Below the pieces are notes generated by a model. The model was not told where the DNA came from. It worked only from the letters and a program-made list of their open reading frames with translations, and did no database searches. Positions 26,718 to 33,972 of a DNA stretch of 33,972 nt are shown piece by piece (position 1 is the first letter of the stretch; every line of letters begins with the position of its first letter). The position numbers and the translations under genes were made by a program. The stretch comes from Paenibacillus radicibacter (lineage in GTDB: Bacteria > Bacillota > Bacilli > Paenibacillales > NBRC-103111), in the NCBI RefSeq assembly GCF_024721995.1, contig NZ_JANQBC010000019.1, forward strand, positions 1-33,972. Direction: 5' to 3'.

Positions 26718-28663
26718 AGTTGTTAGAGATAAAAAACATTAAGAAAGCTTATATTATTGATAAAAAAGTAGAAACCAAAATTCTTCAGGGTATAAATCTA
26801 GATTTTAACAAAGGAGAATTTATATCTATACTTGGTGAATCAGGTTGTGGAAAATCAACATTAATGAATATTATAGGTGGCATGGATTCAAGTTATACGG
26901 GAAACATCCTTGTTGAGGGAAAGAACTTAAAAAAAATGAAGGAGCATGAACTTGATTATTATAGAAAAAGCAAGATTGGTTTCGTGTTCCAAAGTTTTAA
27001 TTTGATTCCTCACCTTACGGTATTAGAAAATGTAACGATTGCGATGCAAATGGCAAGTAAAAGTGAAAAAGAACGCGATGAAAGGGCAAAAGAGCTTCTG
27101 ACTGAAGTTGGTTTAAAGGATCACATGACGAAGAAACCAAACCAACTTTCTGGGGGACAAAAACAACGTGTATCTATCGCCCGAGCTCTGTCTAATGATC
27201 CGGATATCATTTTAGCTGATGAACCCACAGGTGCCTTAGACAAAGAAACTAGCCAACAAGTATTAGATATTCTAGATAACATCGCCAAAAAAGGGAAACT
27301 CGTCATCGCTGTAACCCATTCTCAAAAAGTTGCAAATTCAGGCAGCAGAGTCATTAAAATTGAAGACGGCAGAGTTATGGAGGATATTAAACTAAAAGAA
27401 GCTTATCAATACACTGAAAAAACAGAACAGAAGAAATCTAAAAGTCTCAGTCTATTTTCTTCCTTCAAGCTTGCTCTAAAGAATATGAAATTAAATGCAA
27501 AAAGAAATACATTAGTTGCAATTGGAGGCTCTATAGGTCTTGTAGGCGTCATATTGATGTTATCTATAGGTAGTGGAGTTACAAATTATATTAATAATGA
27601 AATAAACTCCAGTATAAACCCTCTGATGATTGAAATCACGAAGCAGTCTAAAGATAAAGGTTCAATGCCAATGATGTCAACACAAGAACCTTTATCACAA
27701 GAAAATATTGAAAAAATCCAAAAAATCCCGAATGTAAACAGCATCGAAAAAGTAACTTCTTTTAATATGAAAAGTAGTGCAGCTTTAGATGACAAACGTT
27801 CAGATATCATGCAATTTTCTACGATGACGAATTCAATCAAAGAAGAAAATCTAGAGACTGGAAAACTACCGGTTGAAAATGAAATTCTTATTACATCAAC
27901 ACTTGCAAAAGCGTTAAGCATAGATGAAAAATATCACTCATTAATCGGTAAAGAAATATACGTTTATGTAAATGAAATTGGACTTGATAACAAACCAGTA
28001 ATTGTAGAAACAAAATTAAAAGTATCCGGTGTATATGGCGCAGGTAATTTAGGACCACAGGGAATAACTACTGCTTATTTACAATATGATACGCTAGAAA
28101 AAGCATTCGCTAAGCAGAAATTGACATTAAATCCAACACAAATTAATGCTTTTGCTGATAAACAAGAGCATGTTGAAGATATAAAAGCGACTTTAAAAGA
28201 TTATGGTTATTCTAACTCTGAAACATCTGCAATGCTGGAACAAGTCACAACCTATTTGAATATGGCTACTGCTCTTCTTGCAGGTATATCTGGAATTTCA
28301 CTTGTCGTGTCGGGGATCATGATACTAGTTGTTTTATATATAAGTGTGGTTGAGCGTACAAAAGAAATAGGGATATTACGTGCTATTGGAGCCAGGAAGA
28401 AAGATATAAAAAGAATCTTCTTGTCTGAGTCTGCTTTACTTGGCTTATTCAGTGGCTTGATCGCAGTAATAGCTGGTACTGTAATAAGTTTAGTTGGGAA
28501 TAGTATTTTAGCAAAAAGCTTTGGTGCAGAACTGATCAATTTAACAGGTCAGAATATGATCTTTGCAATAGCTGTAAGTATGATTGTAAGCATAATAGCA
28601 GGACTTATGCCATCGTCTAAAGCTGCAAAGCTGGATCCCATGGAATCTTTAAGATATGAGTGA
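26714..28663 (+). CDS. MacB/FtsX-type ABC transporter, fused ATPase-permease
   Basis: 649 residues. ATG 26714 has AGGAGG seven bases before it; an ATG two codons earlier is too close to that site. Residues 1-230 form an ATPase of the LolD/MacB class (Walker A GESGCGKST, Q-loop VFQSFNLIP, signature LSGGQKQRVS, Walker B IILADEPTGALD, His in VTHSQ). A first membrane helix (about 268-290) is followed by a MacB-like extracytoplasmic domain of about 240 residues. Three C-terminal helices with the FtsX motif (ERTKEIGILRAIGA) end the protein. Such one-gene mechanotransmission transporters expel or sense peptides and antibiotics. It is first in the operon after tetR. Confidence 0.93.
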   Translation: MKLLEIKNIKKAYIIDKKVETKILQGINLDFNKGEFISILGESGCGKSTLMNIIGGMDSSYTGNILVEGKNLKKMKEHELDYYRKSKIGFVFQSFNLIPHLTVLENVTIAMQMASKSEKERDERAKELLTEVGLKDHMTKKPNQLSGGQKQRVSIARALSNDPDIILADEPTGALDKETSQQVLDILDNIAKKGKLVIAVTHSQKVANSGSRVIKIEDGRVMEDIKLKEAYQYTEKTEQKKSKSLSLFSSFKLALKNMKLNAKRNTLVAIGGSIGLVGVILMLSIGSGVTNYINNEINSSINPLMIEITKQSKDKGSMPMMSTQEPLSQENIEKIQKIPNVNSIEKVTSFNMKSSAALDDKRSDIMQFSTMTNSIKEENLETGKLPVENEILITSTLAKALSIDEKYHSLIGKEIYVYVNEIGLDNKPVIVETKLKVSGVYGAGNLGPQGITTAYLQYDTLEKAFAKQKLTLNPTQINAFADKQEHVEDIKATLKDYGYSNSETSAMLEQVTTYLNMATALLAGISGISLVVSGIMILVVLYISVVERTKEIGILRAIGARKKDIKRIFLSESALLGLFSGLIAVIAGTVISLVGNSILAKSFGAELINLTGQNMIFAIAVSMIVSIIAGLMPSSKAAKLDPMESLRYE

Positions 28664-28797
28664 TGACATTTTATGGTGGTCGTATTTATTTATGTAAAAT
28701 ATATGGTTGCTAACTAGTATTACTATGCTTCAATACGCATTTTTTATTTCTGAAGTGGGAACTCTAACAGAAGGATAAAGTAAAGGAGAAGATTTAT
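28664..28797. other. Gap inside the efflux operon
   Basis: 134 AT-rich bases between the MacB-like gene and the exporter pair. No convincing terminator or promoter was seen, so the four genes may be one transcript. Confidence 0.4.
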
Positions 28798-31029
28798 TTG
28801 ATAAAGCTTGCTAAATATCTAAAGCCATTTCTTATCGGATTGATTGCAGCTATTGTTCTATTATTCGGACAAGCGATAAGTGACTTAAGTCTACCTAACT
28901 ATATGTCTAATATTGTAAATATTGGTATTCAGCAAAATGGCATTGAACACCCTGCTCCTGACGCAATCAGTCAAAGTGCAATGAATCTAATGACGACCGT
29001 AATGACTGCTAATGAGAAGCAGCTTCTTGATGAAAATTATGAACTTGTATCCGTCACTGACAAGAACGCGGAAGGAGAAATATATAAGAGTCTTTACCCT
29101 AATGCAGTTGCACAGATTTATGTGAAAAAGGATATAGACGAGCCTGTTAATTTAGCCCTTGATAGTACCTTTGAAACATCAACGGGGACACTGATGAATT
29201 TACTGCTAGATATGGTAGATCAACATGGTCAAGATAGCCCTGGCACAGCATCAACCGTCTCAAGTGGTATTGACCTTACTCAGCTTTATCAGGCGCAACT
29301 GATGCTTGAGACGTTACCGGAAACCAAAATTGCTGCTGCACATGAAAAAGCAATCAACAACGAGACCTCTCTAAAGCAAAGCGGCATTATGTTCGCCAAA
29401 GCTTTTTACGATGAGTTAGGTATGGACATAAGCGGTATGCAGACCGCCTATATTCTTAGGGTAGGTCTCTTGATGCTCGCGATAGCTTTGTTGGGTGGAT
29501 TGGCCACGGTTTTAGTCAGCTTATTATCATCAAGAATTGCGGCCGGAGTTGCACGAAATTTACGTAAAGATGTGTTTGAGAAGATTGAGAGTTTTTCAAA
29601 TGTCGAATTTGATAAGTTTTCAGTATCTTCACTCATTACACGATGTACCAACGACATTACTCAAATACAGCAGCTGCTCATGATGGGAATCAGAATGATC
29701 TGCTATGCACCGATCATGGGAATCGGTGGTATCATTATGGCAGTAAACAAGTCAGTCTCCATGAGTTGGATTATCGCCGTTGCATGCATCGTACTTGTAG
29801 GCATGATTATGATTATAATGGCCATTGCAATGCCGAAATTCAAGATCATTCAAAGCATGGTTGATAAACTGAACTTGGTTTCTAGAGAAAATTTAAGCGG
29901 AATGATGGTTATTCGCGCATTCGGTACAAAGAGACATGAGAAGAAGCGTTTTGAAAAGGCAAATGGCGATTTGACAGAAACAAATTTGTTCGTAAATCGT
30001 GTCATGGTGTCTCTGATGCCTATTATGATGCTTGTTATGAACGGTGTAACCTTGATCATTGTTTGGGTCGGCGCCCATCAGATCGCAAGCTCTTCCATGC
30101 AAGTTGGCGATATGATGGCATTTATGCAATATGCCATCCAAATCATTACGGCTTTCTTGATGCTTTCCATGACGTTTATTCTTGTCCCTCGGGCAGCAGT
30201 ATCGGCTGGCCGTATAGCTGAAGTGCTGGGGACGAAGAATTCCATTGATGAACCGCAAAATCCTAAATACTTTAATGCTGCGAAAAAGGGTCATGTAGAG
30301 TTTAAGCATGTTCATTTTCGTTATCATGGTGCGGAAGAAGACGCGCTAAGCGATATTACATTTACGGCAAAGCCGGGACAAACAACCGCTATTATTGGCT
30401 CCACTGGTTCCGGAAAATCAACGATTGCAAGCTTGATGCTGCGTTTTTATGATGTCAGCACGGGCCAGATTATTATCGATGGTGTGGATGTGCGAGAGGC
30501 CAACCTCAAGGAATTACGTTCCAAATTCGGATATGTACCACAAAGAGGGGTGTTGCTCTCCGGGACTATTGCTTCTAACCTTAGATACGGCAAGAAAGAC
30601 GCAACAGATGCTGAAGTGGAAACTGCTGCGAAAGTAGCGCAAGCTCTGGAATTTATATCTGAGAAACCGGAAGGGTTGGAATCGGAGATCGCTCAAGGTG
30701 GTACGAATGTTTCAGGTGGGCAAAAACAGAGATTATCCATTGGACGAGCATTGGCAAAGGAACCGGAAATTTTTATCTTTGATGACAGCTTCTCAGCTTT
30801 AGATCTCAAAACAGACGCCGCCTTGCGCAAAGCTCTGAAAGAACACACAGGAGACAGCACGGTCATCGTAGTGGCGCAAAGAGTGAGCACGATTATGAAT
30901 GCAGAACAAATTATCGTGCTGGATGAAGGAAAAATCGTCGGATGTGGAACACATAAGGAGCTTTTGAAAGACTGCCCACAATATTATGAGATTGCCTCAT
31001 CGCAACTATCAGGGGAGGAATTAGCGTGA
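28798..31029 (+). CDS. ABC exporter half with degenerate ATPase site
   Basis: 743 residues from TTG 28798 (AAAGGAG upstream). A type IV exporter membrane domain has an unusually long loop between helix 1 (residues 10-40) and helix 2 (about 215). Its ATPase has Walker A GSTGSGKST (about 534), signature VSGGQKQRLS (about 636) and a Walker B in which the catalytic Glu is Asp (IFIFDDSFSALD, about 660). That substitution marks the non-hydrolysing half of heterodimeric pumps such as LmrCD, EfrAB or BmrCD. The next gene starts within its stop as GTGA. The large external loop matches the extracellular domain seen in BmrD-like subunits. It probably exports drugs. Confidence 0.93.
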   Translation: MIKLAKYLKPFLIGLIAAIVLLFGQAISDLSLPNYMSNIVNIGIQQNGIEHPAPDAISQSAMNLMTTVMTANEKQLLDENYELVSVTDKNAEGEIYKSLYPNAVAQIYVKKDIDEPVNLALDSTFETSTGTLMNLLLDMVDQHGQDSPGTASTVSSGIDLTQLYQAQLMLETLPETKIAAAHEKAINNETSLKQSGIMFAKAFYDELGMDISGMQTAYILRVGLLMLAIALLGGLATVLVSLLSSRIAAGVARNLRKDVFEKIESFSNVEFDKFSVSSLITRCTNDITQIQQLLMMGIRMICYAPIMGIGGIIMAVNKSVSMSWIIAVACIVLVGMIMIIMAIAMPKFKIIQSMVDKLNLVSRENLSGMMVIRAFGTKRHEKKRFEKANGDLTETNLFVNRVMVSLMPIMMLVMNGVTLIIVWVGAHQIASSSMQVGDMMAFMQYAIQIITAFLMLSMTFILVPRAAVSAGRIAEVLGTKNSIDEPQNPKYFNAAKKGHVEFKHVHFRYHGAEEDALSDITFTAKPGQTTAIIGSTGSGKSTIASLMLRFYDVSTGQIIIDGVDVREANLKELRSKFGYVPQRGVLLSGTIASNLRYGKKDATDAEVETAAKVAQALEFISEKPEGLESEIAQGGTNVSGGQKQRLSIGRALAKEPEIFIFDDSFSALDLKTDAALRKALKEHTGDSTVIVVAQRVSTIMNAEQIIVLDEGKIVGCGTHKELLKDCPQYYEIASSQLSGEELA

Positions 31030-32921
31030 GTCAGGAAAGTAATAAAACGAAGAACACTACGCAAAAAAATCCCATGGGTGGCGGAGGTATGATGCCAGGT
31101 ACCATGATGCCAGGAGCAAAAGCTAAAGACTTTAAAGGTTCGATATCGAAACTCATTGGATATTTAGGAAAGCATACACGTATGATTATTCTTGTATGTA
31201 TTCTGGCTATTATCTCCACAGTATTTACCATTTTAGGGCCAAAAATTTTGGGACAAGCAACCGATGAACTTTTTACCGGTGTTATGAAGCAAATTTCAGG
31301 TACTGGCAGCATTAACTTTGGGAAAATTGGCGAGATTATTTTATTGTTAGCTGGATTATATGGTGTCAGTGCGCTGTTCTCTTATTTGCAAGGCTTCGTT
31401 ATGTCAGGTGTAACCGCAAAGGTAACGTTTAAGCTCAGAAATGATATAAGCGATAAAATGCATAAACTGCCCTTAGGATACTATGACAAGATATCCCATG
31501 GAGAAGTGCTCAGCAGAATCACCAACGATGTTGACACGATCAGCCAAACCTTAAACCAAAGTGTAACTCAAATAATCACTTCGGTAGCCTCTCTAATAGG
31601 TATAGCCATCATGATGTTTTCCATTAGTTGGAAACTTACCTTGGCTGCATTATGTATTCTTCCCCTCTCTATGATCGTAATTATTATAGTTATGAAGAAA
31701 TCACAAAGGCACTTTAAGAACCAACAAAAGTTTCTAGGAAGTGTCAACGGACATGTCGAGGAAATGTTTGGAAGCCATGTAGTGGTTAAAGCCTTCGGCG
31801 GTGAGGAAGATTCGTCAAAAATATTCGGACAATATAATGAGTCTCTATATAAATCCGCATGGAAAGCAAATTTCCTATCTGGACTTATGATGCCTATAAC
31901 CGGCTTTATTGGAAATCTCGCTTATGTAGCCATCTGTATATTAGGCGGTTATTTCGCGGCTAATGGAACGATGACCATTGGTGGTATACAGGCCTTTATC
32001 CAATATGTACGCTCGTTTACTCAACCTATTTCTCAAATTGCCAGTATCTCCAATGTTCTTCAACAAACGGCTGCCGCCGCTGAGCGTGTATTTGAGTTTT
32101 TGGACGAAGCAGAAGAAGTTAAGGAAGAGCCAAATGCTCTTTCCGTAAATCATAATAGCGCAGCGGCTAATACACTTGTGAAGGTAGAGGGTCATATTGA
32201 TTTTAATCAGGTTTCGTTTGGTTATGATCCAGATAAAATAATTATTAATAATTTCAGTGCCAAAGTTAAACCTGGGCAAAAGATCGCTATCGTCGGCCCA
32301 ACCGGCGCAGGGAAGTCAACAATTGTGAAGCTATTGATGCGTTTTTATGATGTGAATAGTGGGGCTATCACCATTGACGGAAACGATATTCAAAAATTCA
32401 AACGTGATGAGCTTCGTTCATTATTTGGCATGGTTCTTCAGGATACATGGTTATTTAACGGTACGATTGCCGATAATATTCGGTACGGTAAGCTAAATGC
32501 TACCGATGAGGATGTAAAAAATGCTGCTATAGCTGCACAAGTTGACCATTTTGTCCGAACATTGCCTGAAGGATACAACATGACATTGAATGAAGAGGCT
32601 GATAACATATCACAAGGTCAGAAGCAACTGTTAACTATTGCTAGAGCTATTTTAGCAGACCCCAAAATATTAATTCTTGATGAAGCAACCAGCAGTGTGG
32701 ATACGCGTACCGAGATTTTAATCCAAAAGGCAATGGATAATCTGATGGAAGGACGAACGAGCTTTGTCATTGCACACCGTTTATCCACTATCCGAAACGC
32801 CGATTTGATTTTAGTGATGCGTAATGGCGATATTGTTGAGCAGGGCACACATGAGGAACTTGTTGGAAATAATGGTGTTTATACAAGTCTATACAACAGC
32901 CAATTTGAAACAGCAGTCTGA
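31026..32921 (+). CDS. ABC exporter half with canonical ATPase site
   Basis: 631 residues from GTG 31026 (GGGGAGG seven bases upstream), overlapping the previous stop by four bases. A Gly/Met-rich N-terminus (NPMGGGGMMPGTMMPG) precedes six membrane helices. The ATPase has Walker A GPTGAGKST (about 423), signature ISQGQKQLLT (about 526), Walker B with catalytic Glu (ILILDEATSSVDTRTE, about 549) and an H-loop IAHRLST. Together with the upstream subunit it makes a heterodimeric multidrug exporter with one active and one degenerate nucleotide site. A terminator lies about 130 bases downstream. Confidence 0.94.
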   Translation: MSQESNKTKNTTQKNPMGGGGMMPGTMMPGAKAKDFKGSISKLIGYLGKHTRMIILVCILAIISTVFTILGPKILGQATDELFTGVMKQISGTGSINFGKIGEIILLLAGLYGVSALFSYLQGFVMSGVTAKVTFKLRNDISDKMHKLPLGYYDKISHGEVLSRITNDVDTISQTLNQSVTQIITSVASLIGIAIMMFSISWKLTLAALCILPLSMIVIIIVMKKSQRHFKNQQKFLGSVNGHVEEMFGSHVVVKAFGGEEDSSKIFGQYNESLYKSAWKANFLSGLMMPITGFIGNLAYVAICILGGYFAANGTMTIGGIQAFIQYVRSFTQPISQIASISNVLQQTAAAAERVFEFLDEAEEVKEEPNALSVNHNSAAANTLVKVEGHIDFNQVSFGYDPDKIIINNFSAKVKPGQKIAIVGPTGAGKSTIVKLLMRFYDVNSGAITIDGNDIQKFKRDELRSLFGMVLQDTWLFNGTIADNIRYGKLNATDEDVKNAAIAAQVDHFVRTLPEGYNMTLNEEADNISQGQKQLLTIARAILADPKILILDEATSSVDTRTEILIQKAMDNLMEGRTSFVIAHRLSTIRNADLILVMRNGDIVEQGTHEELVGNNGVYTSLYNSQFETAV

Positions 32922-33049
32922 GGTAATAAAACTGAACGAAGTGTCCAGCGAAAATAAAGTTTTAGACTGAGAAGATTGATTTAACGGGGTTTATGAGATT
33001 GAAGATCGTCAGCCTTCTAAATTTAAGTTTTAAACTGGACAAAAAATTC

Positions 33050-33105
33050 AAACAGCGGCGGACCAAGACTTGAAAAATAAAGTCTTAGACTGCCGCTGTT
33101 GTCTT
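33050..33105 (+). terminator. Terminator of the efflux operon
   Basis: A stem of about 21 pairs with a few mismatches (AACAGCGGC at 33051 with GCCGCTGTT near 33100, and AAGACTT with AAGTCTT), then GTCTTT on the plus strand. Confidence 0.75.
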
Positions 33106-33107
33106 TG

Positions 33108-33133
33108 AACTCACGTTTCCCGTTAGTTGAATA
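33108..33133 (-). repeat. Post-gene 25-bp element, copy 5
   Basis: On the minus strand it reads TATTCAACTAACGGGAAACG and then TGAGTT, about 34 bases after the DUF4367 gene's stop. Confidence 0.6.
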
Positions 33134-33166
33134 GTGGCAGCCATAAAGATTAGACGCTAAAAATAC

Positions 33167-33972
33167 TCAATCTGAGAGAATGCTTTTTATAATTTTCAAC
33201 AGTTCACTTTTGCTTGCAGTCGTACTACTCAAGACAAAATGAGCTGTTCTCTCATTCTCTTGTTTAGCCCACAGCAGTGATTTCTCCTGCATATTCTCGT
33301 CAACATAATAATAAGTGTCCACATCATTGATAACCGTTTTAGCATCCGATGATGGAGAACTAAGGAAAAATTTCGTTTCTTCCTTTCCTGATGTGAAGTA
33401 ACTTGTATAGTTTACTTCATGCTCGCGATTCGAATAAGTAATTACAATGGAGATTGGCTGATTTCCAATTTTCTGAGTATAGTAACCAAGCTCTTGTCCA
33501 TTTGAAGCTGTACCAAAAATCATCTCCCCTTTTTTACCGGCTCCGATCGCAGGGTTCATATAAATTGATGCTTCTTTAAATTGGTATCCCTCTGAGAGTT
33601 TAGGTTGAATTTGACTCGAATCGAATGGAGCTGAAAGCGCCTTTTTAAATTGACTGGAATCAGTGTATTTATATGGCGAAGTGACATGCATGACCTGATC
33701 TGTTTTTTTGTTCAGAATATCATCTTTACTACCAAAATAGACTGTAGCTGATTCTCCAGGAGAAATCTTATTCCTGATTTCTTCGAGTGCTTGTTGATAC
33801 TCAGGTAAGACTTTACTATCTGTTGATCTTACCTCTATAACAACGTTTCCATTTCTGTCTTTTAACTCGATCCATTTTGTTGTCGCGTAGGTGAATCCGC
33901 AGAGCAATCCTACGATCACGATAACGAATGAAGTTCGTTTAAAAACATTAGGTTTTAAATTGGTCTTGCATT
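33167..33972 (-). CDS. Membrane-anchored DUF4367-type protein, N-terminus beyond window edge
   Basis: A GTG at 33919 is possible, but the frame stays open to the window edge (KTNLKPNVFKRTSFVIVIVG), so the real start lies outside. One transmembrane helix (SFVIVIVGLLCGFTYA) is followed by an extracytoplasmic domain of about 240 residues. Its end (YYYVDENMQEKSLLWAKQEN, then TASKSELLKIIKSIL) matches the DUF4367 pattern often found in anti-sigma and lipoprotein-like regulators. It could be the anti-sigma factor of an ECF pair located upstream outside the window; this is inference. Confidence 0.7.
   Translation of the reverse strand, partial: CKTNLKPNVFKRTSFVIVIVGLLCGFTYATTKWIELKDRNGNVVIEVRSTDSKVLPEYQQALEEIRNKISPGESATVYFGSKDDILNKKTDQVMHVTSPYKYTDSSQFKKALSAPFDSSQIQPKLSEGYQFKEASIYMNPAIGAGKKGEMIFGTASNGQELGYYTQKIGNQPISIVITYSNREHEVNYTSYFTSGKEETKFFLSSPSSDAKTVINDVDTYYYVDENMQEKSLLWAKQENERTAHFVLSSTTASKSELLKIIKSILSD

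Noticed and set aside
32940-33050. GTCCAG...CTGGAC pairing after the efflux operon, possibly an IS remnant
   Set aside because: The pairing is short and distant, and no transposase or repeat partner was found.

Overview
The window looks like a chromosomal accessory stretch from an endospore-forming, low-GC Firmicute of the order Bacillales, probably Paenibacillaceae (Brevibacillus or Paenibacillus; the genus is inference). Supporting signs are strong AGGAGG ribosome-binding sites, frequent TTG and GTG starts, two BclA-type collagen-like spore-surface proteins, a YheC/YheD-type ATP-grasp spore-coat protein, a spore photoproduct lyase remnant, a DUF3243 protein and a YetF (DUF421) protein. No rRNA, tRNA or CRISPR array was found.

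Layout. 1-1.2 kb: a tyrosine recombinase cut by the window edge, then a deletion junction joining a broken aspartate racemase to a broken membrane protein. 1.9-4.2 kb: a glycine-zipper protein, then a compact MerR regulator / unknown beta-rich protein / ClpP operon with its own promoter and a large palindromic operator. 4.3-5.6 kb: Tn554-type recombinase and TnpC-like remains. 5.8-7.8 kb: a long collagen-like gene whose best ribosome-binding site is out of frame with the collagen repeats because of a 15-A run. 8-13 kb: small ORFs, DUF3243, splB and recombinase pseudogenes embedded in arrays of short repeats, a split yetF, a ferritin-like protein and a truncated aldo/keto reductase that keeps a MerR-type promoter. 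13.1-14.5 kb: a frameshifted IS3-family element. 15-17 kb: the divergent spore-coat ATP-grasp gene and a second collagen-like gene. 17.3-21.1 kb: a recombinase remnant, a quinone-oxidoreductase pseudogene, and an anti-sigma factor gene whose partner ECF sigma gene carries an amber stop. 21.5-24.2 kb: an M29 aminopeptidase fragment and a Tn554-type TnpB/TnpC pair without TnpA. 24.3-33 kb: an AraC regulator, then an intact drug-efflux locus (TetR, MacB-like ABC transporter, two-subunit ABC exporter). The window ends in a DUF4367-type membrane protein that runs off the edge.

The most intact functional modules are the MerR/ClpP operon, the two spore-surface loci and the TetR/ABC operon. Much of the rest is decayed: at least six tyrosine recombinase genes or remnants, about ten pseudogenes, and several families of short repeats that look like recombinase or transposase binding sites. 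A 25-bp element of consensus TTGAACTAACGGGAACGATA occurs five times, each time downstream of a gene and in the same orientation relative to it.

The best candidates for something undescribed are the MerR/unknown/ClpP operon, the poly-A switch-like arrangement at the collagen gene, and the 25-bp post-gene element.
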